From: an uncultured Pirellulaceae bacterium
GTDB taxonomy: Bacteria; Planctomycetota; Planctomycetia; Pirellulales; Pirellulaceae
Assembly (NCBI GenBank): GCA_938036435.1
Contig: CALHPU010000004.1
Location: forward strand, 1-40,068
Length of the DNA: 40,068 bases
Direction: 5' to 3'
In this document: positions 24,430 to 33,546 of the stretch, piece after piece
Layout: every line of letters begins with the position of its first letter
How positions within the stretch are numbered: position 1 is the first letter of the stretch
The notes under the pieces: generated by a model
What the model was told of the DNA's origin: nothing
Databases searched by the model: none
What the model saw: only the letters and a program-made list of their open reading frames with translations
Made by a program: the position numbers and the translations under genes

Positions 24430-25779
24430 ATGAAAGTTTGTCTTTGGGACACCCGCCGCAATAATGTGCAAAAGGATTTTGCTGGTGGCATGGGCGTTGG
24501 GATGCCTGAGAAGTCATCCAGCTTCCGCGAGAACTTCATCCGGCGAATGTACTTGCGAGACTACCGCCCGACCGCGCTTAATTTTGCTTATCTGGTCGCG
24601 GTGTTAAAAAAGCTTGGGCATAACGTTGAATATAGCTTGGACGAAGTGGTTGCGGCGGACGTCTACATTTTCAACCCGGCATTGTTGACGCTGGATGATG
24701 AAATGAAGACGATTCACTCGGTCGTTAAAAATAGTCCGGAAGCCAAAGTGCTGGTTGTCGGCCAAGTCGCATTTGCGATGAGTGAGTCGATTGCGGCAGC
24801 GTTTGAGGGTTCTAATGTAGTCGTTCTTAAAGGTGAGCCCGAACAGTTGCTTTTCCGTTGGGAGGAGGTTCTGGCGTCCAAAGAAAACGTCATTGACGTG
24901 GGCGTTGTCGCCGATTTAGATCGCCTGCCGATGCCAGATTGGTCGCTGTTTCGTTACGCGGACTTTCGGATCATGTACGATTTTTGGCGGTTTCCTACGA
25001 CTATGATTCAACAAAGTCGGGGGTGCACGTTCAAGTGTAATTACTGTCCCTACATTATGATCGAGAGTAAAACACGCTTTCGAAGTCCTGACTCAGTCGC
25101 GGCTGAGATGCAGCACGGTATTGACCGATACGGTTTTGAGTCATTCAAGTTTCGCGATCCTCTTTTCGGGCTCAATCGCAAAAAAGCGTTGGAGCTTGCC
25201 GAGAAGATTGGCGGACTTTCGAAACGCATTCAGTTTTCGATTGAGACGCGCGTGGATATTATGAAAATTGAAACGCTCAAAGCGCTTAAAGATGTCGGAT
25301 TGACCAGTATCACGATCGGTATCGAGACGCCCGACGAGGCAACATTGAAGCGATACGATAGGGTAGCGATCAAGGACGACAAACAACGCGACTTCATTAC
25401 GCAATGTCGTCAGTTGGGGATTCGAACGGTTGCTGGCTTCATGGTGGGATTCCCTGACGATACGCAGCAGAGTATTTTTGACGTGCTGAACTATGCTCGC
25501 AAAGTGAATCCTACGTTTGCGAACTTTAATATCGTCACGCCCTACCCTGGAACGCAATTCTACGATGAGGTCAAGGATCAGATTGAGGACTTTGACCACA
25601 GCAAGTACTCCGTCTATCAACCGGTGTTAAAGTATAAAAATCTTACGCCCGGTGAAGTCCAAGCACTGCACAGCAAGTGCTTTTCGAAGTTCTATTTTCG
25701 CTCAAGGTACTTCAAAGATAATGGAAGACTTCTTTGGCCAGCGCTCAACCGCTTCCTCCCAAAGTCGAAGGCCGCTTAG
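24430..25779 (+). CDS. B12-binding-type radical SAM protein
   Basis: A 449-residue protein. Residues 1-155 have the Rossmann-like layout of a cobalamin-binding domain (PTALNFAYLVAVLKKLGH, then VYIFNPALLTL, KVLVVGQVAFAM, VVVLKGEPE). The canonical cobalamin DxHxxG motif is not evident, so B12 binding is uncertain. The radical SAM cluster motif is Cys199-x3-Cys203-x2-Cys206 (SRGCTFKCNYCPY), followed by TIGIETPDEATLKRYDR and TVAGFMVGFPDDTQQSI typical of the Elp3/MiaB-like fold. Such enzymes do radical methylations, rearrangements or C-C bond formation. The substrate is unknown; sharing an operon with a lipid-type glycosyltransferase suggests modification of a glycolipid or its lipid part, somewhat like the HpnI-HpnJ pairing in hopanoid synthesis. 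Confidence 0.85.
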   Translation: MKVCLWDTRRNNVQKDFAGGMGVGMPEKSSSFRENFIRRMYLRDYRPTALNFAYLVAVLKKLGHNVEYSLDEVVAADVYIFNPALLTLDDEMKTIHSVVKNSPEAKVLVVGQVAFAMSESIAAAFEGSNVVVLKGEPEQLLFRWEEVLASKENVIDVGVVADLDRLPMPDWSLFRYADFRIMYDFWRFPTTMIQQSRGCTFKCNYCPYIMIESKTRFRSPDSVAAEMQHGIDRYGFESFKFRDPLFGLNRKKALELAEKIGGLSKRIQFSIETRVDIMKIETLKALKDVGLTSITIGIETPDEATLKRYDRVAIKDDKQRDFITQCRQLGIRTVAGFMVGFPDDTQQSIFDVLNYARKVNPTFANFNIVTPYPGTQFYDEVKDQIEDFDHSKYSVYQPVLKYKNLTPGEVQALHSKCFSKFYFRSRYFKDNGRLLWPALNRFLPKSKAA

Positions 25780-26148
25780 GTCTTTAATTAGCCGTCGGGT
25801 GCCGCGAATCCAAAGCCGCCTTTCGGGTGAGCAATCTAGGAAACGCTTAGCGAAGCACACCGCAGTTATCCTGACGGTAGATCCCGGCTGTGCAGGTTGC
25901 CCAAATCATCGCCTCGGCTTGCGATCCTTGAGAGACTCCAACCGCCACGTCGGCAGTTGGACGCATCGCGAACTGACCAACGAGATCAAGTCGAACGAGA
26001 TTATTGATTCGATCCCACGACTTTATGTTGTCAATTTGCTGCGACAGGCCGACTTGTAACCACACAAAAATATCTGCTGGTTCAACGCTAAGGCCCGTCT
26101 TTCTTCGTCAGCAAATCAAAGAGGTTCGCCAAACCTTGCCGCGCGGAA
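25780..26148. other. Intergenic stretch with an unrecognised 72-codon frame
   Basis: About 369 bp between the radical SAM gene (plus) and the lipoprotein gene (minus). Most of it is filled by a minus-strand open frame at 25847-26065 listed separately. No clear terminator hairpin is seen for either neighbour. Confidence 0.4.
25847..26065 (-). pseudogene. Possible gene remnant, 72 codons
   Basis: A minus-strand frame from GTG 26065 to TAA 25847. Its composition looks coding (VRLDLVGQFAMRPTADVAVGV, few Arg/Ser runs, few rare codons), and the frame stays open for 22 codons upstream of the GTG without a start or ribosome binding site. That suggests the 3' part of a gene whose beginning has been lost or frameshifted rather than a complete small gene. 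I recognise no family. It could also be a chance open frame. Confidence 0.3.
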
Positions 26149-26568
26149 CTACTGCGACGATGAGCTACGAACCTTCGGGATGAATCCACCGCCGTCGGCG
26201 CTTGGCTCTACAACCTCTGGAACTATCCGAGGAGTAATTACCCGTGGGGCAGTTGCTCGAGGAATGATTGTCGCAGCTGCGTTAGCGGTTTGTACTGGAC
26301 TAGAGAATTGTTCGGTTGAGAACTCTTGGGTGGAATAGGACTTCGCCCCAGTCTCATATCCCAAAGTTGGAGTTGTGAAGCTCTGCGTAGGTGCAGAGTA
26401 ACCCGTTTCGTCGCCGCAGGTCGAGCATGGTTGGCTGTTCGTTTCCTGACTGATGTTTTTTTTGCAAAACGGCAGTCCACATTTACCGCTGCAACAGCAA
26501 CCGGCAAGCGAGAAAATAAGCGTTGAAACTAGAGCTGAGCATACGGGGGCATTACGGAACGCAAACAT
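26149..26568 (-). CDS. Small Cys-rich lipoprotein of unknown function
   Basis: A 139-residue exported protein. The N-terminal signal ends in a lipobox-like SLAGC followed by CCSGKCGLPFCKK, so Cys26 or so would be lipidated and the next residues hold four more cysteines that could bind metal or form disulfides; PCSTCGDE adds another CxxC. The rest is low-complexity, rich in Ser, Thr, Gln and Pro. The start is the ATG at 26568, with AAGGA 8 bases upstream; the ATG nine bases earlier overlaps that ribosome binding site. Likely anchored to a membrane and facing the periplasm. No family recognised. Confidence 0.7.
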   Translation of the reverse strand: MFAFRNAPVCSALVSTLIFSLAGCCCSGKCGLPFCKKNISQETNSQPCSTCGDETGYSAPTQSFTTPTLGYETGAKSYSTQEFSTEQFSSPVQTANAAATIIPRATAPRVITPRIVPEVVEPSADGGGFIPKVRSSSSQ

Positions 26569-26946
26569 TTTGAGCATCCTTGATTAAAGCGATTGGAACT
26601 TCTCAATCATCGACAAGAACCGCTGTTAGTAGTGAAGAAGAAGTGATCGTCAGCCAAAATTCCTTAACTATTTTCACGCCTACCTCGATTGCAGTTGCGG
26701 CGAAAATGAACACGCTCAAATCGCTTGTTTTAAGCACGGAAGTGTCGCTTTAAGCGTTCGGCAAAGCGGCGAGCAAGCCATTGCCAACGGGTAAGCCAAT
26801 CGACTTCAGCTTGCATGAAACAGGTTTTTGAGAAACACTTGGGCTTGCAGGCATTTCGAACGTTCTTGCTAGCGGCAGCTGCTAGTGGATTAAACTAAAA
26901 TTCTTTGCTTGCCTTACTAACATGTGGCGACCAACTGAGGAAAAAA
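26569..26946. other. Divergent intergenic region
   Basis: About 378 bp between the lipoprotein gene (minus) and the MDR oxidoreductase (plus). It should contain both promoters. A GCTAGCGGCAGCTGCTAG imperfect palindrome near 26870-26887 lies about 60 bp before the oxidoreductase start and could be an operator; nothing else is seen. Confidence 0.4.
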
Positions 26947-27963
26947 ATGAAGGCTATTGGGCTTACTCGTTATCTTCCAATCGAAAATCCAGAATCGCTG
27001 ACGGACGTGGACCTAGAGAAACCATCTCCAACCGGCCGTGATTTGCTGGTCGAGATCAAGGCGATTGCCGTCAATCCCGTAGATACCAAGGTGCGTGCTC
27101 CCAAAGATAAGGTTGAGGAATCCCCGAAGGTTCTCGGCTGGGATGCGGCAGGCACCGTGGTAGCGGCAGGCCCGGAGGCCACCTTGTTCAAACCCGGCGA
27201 TGAAGTGTTTTATGCCGGTGATATAACGCGTCCGGGTACGAATGCGGAGTTTCATTTGGTTGACGAGCGCATTGTTGGCGCGAAACCAAAAACGCTAGAC
27301 TTTGCCCAAGCCGCGGCATATCCGTTGACGGCAATTACAGCTTACGAAGCGTTCTTCGACCGACTTGGCATTGACGTCGAAGGCGCCAATTCAAACGAAA
27401 CATTGTTGATCATTGGTGGAGCTGGTGGAGTGGGGTCGATCGGAATTCAGCTCGCAAAAATTGCTGGGCTGCAAGTTATCGCTACCGCGTCTCGCGCAGA
27501 ATCATCGCAATGGGTGAGGAAGCTCGGCGCTGACCATGTGATCAATCACTACGAGCCGCTGCGGCCGCAAGTGGAAGCGTTGGGCATCAAATTTATTGAT
27601 CATATTGCGATCTTCAACAACACAGATACGCATTGGGAGGCGGTGGTCGACCTGATTCGTCCCCAAGGGAAAATCGTTTCCATCGTTGAAAACAAAGCCC
27701 CCCTCAACCAAAGTCTGATGAAGACGAAGGCTGCGACGTTTGTCTGGGAGTTTATGTTTACTCGTTCGATGTTCGAAACTGATGACATGATCCAACAGCA
27801 TCACTTACTTAATCGTATCGCGAAGTGGATCGACCAAGGGACCATTGTCAGCACAACCGGCGAATTGATGTCGCCTATTAACGCTCAGAATCTGCGGTTG
27901 GCGCACGAAAAGCTTGAGGCGGGGAGCAGTATTGGAAAGATCGTGCTAGAGGGGTGGGCGTAA
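26947..27963 (+). CDS. Zinc-independent MDR-type alcohol dehydrogenase / quinone oxidoreductase
   Basis: A 338-residue medium-chain dehydrogenase/reductase. The N-terminal GroES-like domain shows AIAVNPVDTKVR and VLGWDAAGTVVA; the Rossmann domain has IIGGAGGVGSIGIQLAK. The catalytic and structural zinc ligands of classical ADH (GHE, and the four-Cys lobe) are missing, which puts it with the zinc-independent quinone-oxidoreductase/ZADH-like branch (NADPH-dependent reduction of quinones or enones). The start is ATG 26947 with TGAGGA upstream. The APC permease starts 9 bp after its stop, so they are likely an operon, but a shared substrate is only a guess. Confidence 0.88.
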   Translation: MKAIGLTRYLPIENPESLTDVDLEKPSPTGRDLLVEIKAIAVNPVDTKVRAPKDKVEESPKVLGWDAAGTVVAAGPEATLFKPGDEVFYAGDITRPGTNAEFHLVDERIVGAKPKTLDFAQAAAYPLTAITAYEAFFDRLGIDVEGANSNETLLIIGGAGGVGSIGIQLAKIAGLQVIATASRAESSQWVRKLGADHVINHYEPLRPQVEALGIKFIDHIAIFNNTDTHWEAVVDLIRPQGKIVSIVENKAPLNQSLMKTKAATFVWEFMFTRSMFETDDMIQQHHLLNRIAKWIDQGTIVSTTGELMSPINAQNLRLAHEKLEAGSSIGKIVLEGWA

Positions 27964-27972
27964 GGATTCACC

Positions 27973-29316
27973 GTGCTGGAAATTGATTCTACGAAGCCGA
28001 CACCCGGAGGCCCTTTTGGGCTATGGTCGGCAATTTTTCTTGTCGTTGCCAATATGATTGGTGCGGGAGTCTTCACGACCAGTGGATTCTCATTTGCCGA
28101 CCTTGGAAATCGTCAATATGTGATGCTGGCTTGGTTGATTGGTTCTGTCATCGCGCTCTGCGGCGCAATCAGCTACGGACAACTGGCTCAACGCATTACT
28201 GAGTCAGGCGGAGAGTATCTTTTCCTCAGTCGGATGGTTCATCCATCGGTCGGATTCATCGCCGGTTGGGTTTCGCTATTAGCCGGATTTACGGGCGCTA
28301 TTGCGTTTGCTGCTACTGCGTTTGAGGTTTACGGGATACCAGAATCGGTGCGCCCCGATTGGTTTCGGCCCGGCATGGCTGGAGTCACTGTTATCGTGTT
28401 TTTCGGATTGCTGCATTCGATTGTGTTGAAGTTTGGCTTGCTGTCGCAGAACTTGGTCGTTGTTCTAAAACTTGGTTTACTCGTTGCGTTTGTGGCAGCA
28501 GCGTTCTCCAGTTACCCGGGCCGATGGCAGGGCTTGCAGATAGAAACGGACGCCGCTCCTTTGTCGATCTACGGATTGGCCTCAACGCTGGTGTGGATCT
28601 CACTTAGCTTCAGTGGATTTAACGCGGCCGTTTACGTTACCGGAGAGGTAGACAATCCAAAAAGAAACGTTCCGAGAGCTTTATTTGTTGGAACACTGGT
28701 TGTTTCGCTGTTGTATCTAGCGCTAAATTTCATTTTCGTCTATGGCGCAGCACCCGGTGAAATAAGAGCGGTTGCCGATGTTGCGGTGGCAGCATCAAAA
28801 GCTACTGGTGGCGAACGTTTGGCGTTGCTAATCCGAGTGATCGTAAGCGTTGGTTTGCTCAGTTCCGTTTCGTCGATGGTGGTCGCTGGCCCGAGAGTTT
28901 ACGCCAAAATGGCCGAGGATGGTGTGTTGCCAAAGCTCTTCAATTTTTCTTACACTAGTCAGCCTGGCGTTTCGGTCGCTCCGATTGCCGCCATCTGGCT
29001 GCAGGTGATTTTGGCTTCGGCGGTTGTGTGCTCGGCTTCTTTGAAGTCGCAGTTGGACTATCTTGGTTTCACGCTCTCCGTCAGCGCCGCATTTACAGTT
29101 GCGTGTATCTTTTGGACTCGGCGCGAACAGGATACGAGTTTTCATCGCTGTTTTTTCTCGAGCATCGCTTTGGTGTACGTGATCGCGACGTTCGGACTGG
29201 CGATACTCTCTGCCGTTAACCGGCCTCAACAATTAGTCGGTTTCGCGGTAACCGTAATTAGTGGACTGATTCTGTTCGCCGTCATCAAAACCCTCAAGAC
29301 GCCTCGCACCAATTAG
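27973..29316 (+). CDS. APC superfamily amino acid/polyamine permease
   Basis: A 447-residue inner-membrane transporter with about 12 predicted spans. The first span contains the family signature VVANMIGAGVFTTSGF (the unwound GxG substrate site of APC transporters). Further features: GGEYLFLSRMVHPSVGFIAGW and VYVTGEVDNPKRNVPRAL in the span 6 to loop 6-7 region (the conserved E-NP.R..PRA signature). It likely moves an amino acid, by antiport or proton symport. The start is GTG 27973 with AAGGA upstream. It follows the oxidoreductase by 9 bp. Its stop codon overlaps the stop of the convergent M50-HlyD gene by 3 bases, so the two transcripts run into each other. Confidence 0.92.
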   Translation: MLEIDSTKPTPGGPFGLWSAIFLVVANMIGAGVFTTSGFSFADLGNRQYVMLAWLIGSVIALCGAISYGQLAQRITESGGEYLFLSRMVHPSVGFIAGWVSLLAGFTGAIAFAATAFEVYGIPESVRPDWFRPGMAGVTVIVFFGLLHSIVLKFGLLSQNLVVVLKLGLLVAFVAAAFSSYPGRWQGLQIETDAAPLSIYGLASTLVWISLSFSGFNAAVYVTGEVDNPKRNVPRALFVGTLVVSLLYLALNFIFVYGAAPGEIRAVADVAVAASKATGGERLALLIRVIVSVGLLSSVSSMVVAGPRVYAKMAEDGVLPKLFNFSYTSQPGVSVAPIAAIWLQVILASAVVCSASLKSQLDYLGFTLSVSAAFTVACIFWTRREQDTSFHRCFFSSIALVYVIATFGLAILSAVNRPQQLVGFAVTVISGLILFAVIKTLKTPRTN

Positions 29317-31493
29317 AGTCCGTGGGTACGAAAGTTGTTTGCGTTGACGAACTGTCTTAATCCGGATACGAGGTAGCTTCCCATGTTTTCGTTTCGGTTT
29401 CGAACCATAAAGATTCCAGACTGACCTGCTAGGAGGTCTTGCCGATCCTGTGGCTCAAGAGCGATCTCAAGTTTCACGCGTGGTTCGGTCAGCATTAGCT
29501 CGCCGTCAGATTCTTCTTTATCCGATTCGACTTGGTTCCGAGGGACGACGGCCAGCGGTCCTCCAGCGGCAGCAGCGAATGCCTCGTTCGGTAAATCGTC
29601 TCTGGCTCGCGGGTCAATTTTGATGATCTTGCCGGGAATCATCGCGGACTCGTAACGCCCCCAAAGATGCAGTTCGACGTCAGAATCTGGATTCTCAAGA
29701 ATCCAATCGACATCCGTTTGCTCTGCCAATCCAACCGCATGCATGTCGCCGGGCTTGCCAATCGACATGATCTCATCTCCTGGAGTCAGGTACTGTCCGA
29801 CTTGCGTGCCCAAGTCACGCGCCAGTACAGTTCCTGAACGTGGTGCATAAATTTTTAAATCGTCGATTCGGGCGTCGAGTTCTGCCTTGCGTTCCAGCAT
29901 CGAGGTGAGCGATTCCCTTTCATGTTGAACTTGGCTTATTTCTCCCGCATTGAACAGATTGTCGATGCGAAGTTTTGAAATTTCGATATCGATTTTCAGA
30001 GAGGCCAGTTCTAATCCAATTTCCTTATTTTCTAGGGTGACTAACAGATCACCTTCTTTGACCGTATCGCCGTCATTAACGTGAATTTGTTTGGCAAATC
30101 CTGACGCGTTGGACCGAATGATAGACCACTCTTCAAATTCGATTACGACCGGTGCGGTGATCACCGAGGGGCTCGGGCAAAAGCCCAGAAAGCCGCCCGC
30201 CAAGAGAAGCGTGATGGCCATCGCGCCTGCAAACCAGCGCCTGTTTGGCCGCTCGGTATCGGTGCCCTTAATTGTGAACGAAATCAGTTTAACCAGTGGT
30301 ACCCCAACCCAAAGAATGCATCCAATGAGAGCGATCATCAGGCCAAATCCCTCAATCAGCCCAGAGGCAGCCAGCGACATTCCTATAGCAATAAAAAAGA
30401 ACCAAACCATTGCTAGAATGCCGTATGCGCGAACCGCAAGTCCTCGGAAACCCGTTTCCTTTACCGCAGCAGGCTTAGCGCCAAAGTATAGCCACTTGAA
30501 CTGCCCCTTGAGCCACTGCCTGCCGTGCGAGGAAAGATTTGGCAGCTCAAGAAAGTCACTCAACATATAGTAGCCATCGAAACGCATCAGAGGATTGATG
30601 TTGAACAGTAGCGTATGAAGCGTTGCTGAAATAATTAGATTCCCACAGTGGTACCGGATTGGGCCGGGTTCTGCCGAAATCCAGATCAGGCAAGCGATAG
30701 CGGCGATGAACACTTCGGCCATCATGCCAGCAGCAGAAGTCAGAATCCTTTTCCATTTGTTGTCAAAACGCCAAGACGTCGTGACATCGACGTAGGGCAT
30801 TGGAATCATCAACAGTAAAAGAAAGCCACATGACTTCACACGCCCTCCGAACTTTTTGCAGACCAAAGAGTGAGCCAGTTCGTGAATCACTTTGAGAACC
30901 AACCAAGCAACGGCGATCCATAGAAGGTCAGTCGCTCCAAAGGACTCAATGCGATCAACGAAGAACTCGTTCCAGTTCATCGAGAGTTGCAAGAATCCAT
31001 AGACCACGACCGTTAGCCAGACCAGCAGTCCCATTGGGCTGACGAGAAAGCTGGTGTATCGCGCAATGTCGGTGACGATGGCGTCGGGATTGAACAATGG
31101 CATCCTTAGCATCATCGGATTAAGGTACGAGACAAGTTGCTGCTTCTGAAGCATCTCGTGCTGCTCTTCTCTTCGTTGAGCTGAGTTTCCGACTTCCGAG
31201 TCGACGAGGCCAGATTCGATCGCCCATTTACACAGACTGGCCGCTTCGTTTTCATCGATAGCACTCTGACGCATAAGCGTTGCGGTCTTCATTAGTGCGG
31301 TGCTAATGGTGCGGTTGCCGTCAAGCATCGTGAGAAATGTGTACTGTGGCAGCCCAACGCGAAAGAAGCGACCGGTGGATTCGTCCTCAAGCAAATACTC
31401 TAGGCTTCCCCCACTTTGACGCATTGTAAAACGAAGGGAGTCCTTAAGTTTCAGCCTCGCTTGGCTAAATTCGAATGTTTGTTCGTTAAGCAT
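29313..31493 (-). CDS. M50-type metallopeptidase fused to HlyD-like adaptor
   Basis: A 726-residue membrane protein. Residues 1-100 resemble the PqqD-like winged helix found in front of such fusions (SLEYLLEDESTGRFFRVGLPQ). Residues about 145-420 are a multi-span site-2-protease (M50) domain: zinc motif His204-Glu205-x2-His208 (VIHELAHSL) and the third ligand Asp306 in NPLMRFDGYY. After another span at about 425-445, residues 450-700 are a HlyD/membrane-fusion domain with a biotinyl-lipoyl-like half (VKEGDLLVTLENKEIG), a helical hairpin and a beta-barrel. Both catalytic motifs are intact, so it may cut a membrane substrate as well as bridge membranes. Last gene of the TolC-SecA-HlyD operon. 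Its stop overlaps the convergent permease stop. Confidence 0.88.
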   Translation of the reverse strand: MLNEQTFEFSQARLKLKDSLRFTMRQSGGSLEYLLEDESTGRFFRVGLPQYTFLTMLDGNRTISTALMKTATLMRQSAIDENEAASLCKWAIESGLVDSEVGNSAQRREEQHEMLQKQQLVSYLNPMMLRMPLFNPDAIVTDIARYTSFLVSPMGLLVWLTVVVYGFLQLSMNWNEFFVDRIESFGATDLLWIAVAWLVLKVIHELAHSLVCKKFGGRVKSCGFLLLLMIPMPYVDVTTSWRFDNKWKRILTSAAGMMAEVFIAAIACLIWISAEPGPIRYHCGNLIISATLHTLLFNINPLMRFDGYYMLSDFLELPNLSSHGRQWLKGQFKWLYFGAKPAAVKETGFRGLAVRAYGILAMVWFFFIAIGMSLAASGLIEGFGLMIALIGCILWVGVPLVKLISFTIKGTDTERPNRRWFAGAMAITLLLAGGFLGFCPSPSVITAPVVIEFEEWSIIRSNASGFAKQIHVNDGDTVKEGDLLVTLENKEIGLELASLKIDIEISKLRIDNLFNAGEISQVQHERESLTSMLERKAELDARIDDLKIYAPRSGTVLARDLGTQVGQYLTPGDEIMSIGKPGDMHAVGLAEQTDVDWILENPDSDVELHLWGRYESAMIPGKIIKIDPRARDDLPNEAFAAAAGGPLAVVPRNQVESDKEESDGELMLTEPRVKLEIALEPQDRQDLLAGQSGIFMVRNRNENMGSYLVSGLRQFVNANNFRTHGL

Positions 31494-31602
31494 GTCTAAA
31501 TGGCAAAAGTGGAAAGGGGACAGTGGATAAACTCAGGTACGTGAGAGTCTTTTTCAGAGGCAGGTTCGTGTACCCTTTTCCCTGTAGACTTGCACCTCCT
31601 CA

Positions 31603-33495
31603 TTACCACCACGTGAGGCGCGAACGTAACCAGTTTGCTGGTTTGTGGAACAGGCACCAGCCTAACGGTCTGCTTTCGCCGTCGATTCTTGCTGAGCCTT
31701 TCATGCCGGGCCGCAGGCGTTCGTCTTCGTTTGCGAATTCAATCTCTGCGATAAAGACATTGTCTGCGTTTCGAGTTTCACTGCGCGGATGAATTTGATT
31801 GATTTCACCTTTGATAGGGTCGGATTCTTGGCCGTCAATCCAAATTTTCACAGGGTGCCCTACTTTAATTTGGGAAACCTCATCATCCGGAATGGCGATT
31901 TCGACTTTGAGAGGTTTAGTCGGGCCGATCTCAAATAATACTTGGCCTGTTTCAACCGAGGCTGCTTCGGCGCGCTCTAGTGATCCGCTCAAAACCACTC
32001 CGTCAACGGGGCTCTTGATCTGTAGATTATCGCGTTGGTACTTGAGCACCGACTGCTGAGCAATCAAGCGATCGAATTCCAGTTCTGCGAGAATCGCTTT
32101 TGGAATATTGCGTTGGAATAGTTCCGACTCACGGGTCAGTAACGATTGTTCGCGTTCCGCCTCAACCCCTGACAGCTCCCACCGAATGGTGCGCCCGTCC
32201 ATTTCGGCAAGTAGATCGCCGACCTGGACAACGTCGCCAATCTCCTTGTGGCCACTGATGATTTGCCCATCAAAAGGAGCCACCGCAAAACGACGCGATA
32301 CTGCCTCGGCCACACAATTACATCGAACTCGATACGTGATTGGAAGAAACATAAGCAATGTCGCAACGATCACTGATCCCGCAATGGCCAGTCGTTTGGC
32401 ATACGAGAGCTTTCGTTTAACGAAACGCTTTACTTTTTTGACAGAAGTCAAACGGTTTTTGGAAACTACCTTCAAAGCTCCTGCAATTGCTGGCGCAGCC
32501 GTTTCTCCAAAACGAGCGACCTGATTGGAGTGTATTAACGCTCTCTCTCCAGTAAAAACAATTGCACCCAATGGTAAATCGTCGTCCTCCTCATGGTCGC
32601 TGAAAAGCGGTACGCTCATGACAGCGTCGCTTTGCGTCACTGCGGCCAACTGCTTGTGAGCTTGTAAGAGATGGTTGTTGTCAAGTTGTGCGGCGGGAAA
32701 TAGGCCAAGCTGCTTTCGAGTTGTGCTTTCCACCAACGCTTGGACGTAGTTTCGACTTGCTTCGGAGCCATGGTCGATCTTGCTGACGCCCGAAATGGCC
32801 TTAAGATGCATACGGTTCTTTTCTAGCCAACCGACGGCAACTGAACCGCATCCGATGCGATTGGCCATCAGGTTTGCAGCTTCCTCGCAAGCCGAATCAA
32901 GATCGCCTTGATTCTCAATTTTTCCAATCATATCAATCACCGCGCTTAAAGCGATGACCTGCCACTCGGCATCCGTTGCTTGGCGACTGTCCAGCCACAG
33001 TGACAGCGCGCGAGAAATGGTTTGAATCATTTTGGATATCGCTACGGTCTGGGTCGACGCAGTGATCGAAGCTGCCAATATCTCAGGTTGAGCGCCGCGT
33101 CGCAACAGCGAGACCATGCCCAGCTTCATGTCCTTAGTGCCGGAGTCGACGAACTGTACGTTTGAAGAGCTGGCGACTTTTGAACAAACCTCGGGGCCTT
33201 TCTCTGTAAAAAACTCACGCGTTGGCAGACGGCCGGAGGAAGGATGCTTGATGGCAAGCATCCACTGGTCGTCGACGCCTTGGTGGATATAGCCCGCGCC
33301 AACGACGCCCGTTTGCGACAAGATCAACTGAATGAACTTAGAACGCACTGTCTTTTCATCATGCCGATCAGAAACAATTTGCAATATCTGCTGATCAACA
33401 CTCTTGCCCAAAGTCTGATTAAGGTGAGCTGAGTGTGTGAATGTGCGACGTTTGCCAATTGAAGAATTGGCAGTAGGCATGTTGGGAGTTTGCAT
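31603..33495 (-). CDS. GAF-like sensor fused to HlyD-family adaptor
   Basis: A 630-residue protein. Residues about 35-370 are cytoplasmic and look like one or two GAF-type sensory domains (for example DLDSACEEAANLMANRIGC, SVAVGWLEKNRMHLKAISGVSKID, and the closing GAIVFTGERAL). A basic stretch and a single membrane span (AIAGSVIVATLLMFLPITY, about 390-410) follow. The rest is a HlyD membrane-fusion module: PFDGQIISGHKEIGDVVQVGDLLAEMDG, a coiled hairpin, IKSPVDGVVLSGSL, and a C-terminal barrel. Such proteins could couple an internal signal to the assembly of an export channel; that is inference. It lies 51 bp after the HlyD gene and 109 bp before the M50-HlyD gene, same strand. Confidence 0.83.
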   Translation of the reverse strand: MQTPNMPTANSSIGKRRTFTHSAHLNQTLGKSVDQQILQIVSDRHDEKTVRSKFIQLILSQTGVVGAGYIHQGVDDQWMLAIKHPSSGRLPTREFFTEKGPEVCSKVASSSNVQFVDSGTKDMKLGMVSLLRRGAQPEILAASITASTQTVAISKMIQTISRALSLWLDSRQATDAEWQVIALSAVIDMIGKIENQGDLDSACEEAANLMANRIGCGSVAVGWLEKNRMHLKAISGVSKIDHGSEASRNYVQALVESTTRKQLGLFPAAQLDNNHLLQAHKQLAAVTQSDAVMSVPLFSDHEEDDDLPLGAIVFTGERALIHSNQVARFGETAAPAIAGALKVVSKNRLTSVKKVKRFVKRKLSYAKRLAIAGSVIVATLLMFLPITYRVRCNCVAEAVSRRFAVAPFDGQIISGHKEIGDVVQVGDLLAEMDGRTIRWELSGVEAEREQSLLTRESELFQRNIPKAILAELEFDRLIAQQSVLKYQRDNLQIKSPVDGVVLSGSLERAEAASVETGQVLFEIGPTKPLKVEIAIPDDEVSQIKVGHPVKIWIDGQESDPIKGEINQIHPRSETRNADNVFIAEIEFANEDERLRPGMKGSARIDGESRPLGWCLFHKPANWLRSRLTWW

Positions 33496-33546
33496 GGCGG
33501 AGAGCCCGAAGGAGGTAATAGTGAATCAATTTTCGTTTAATCGAAT

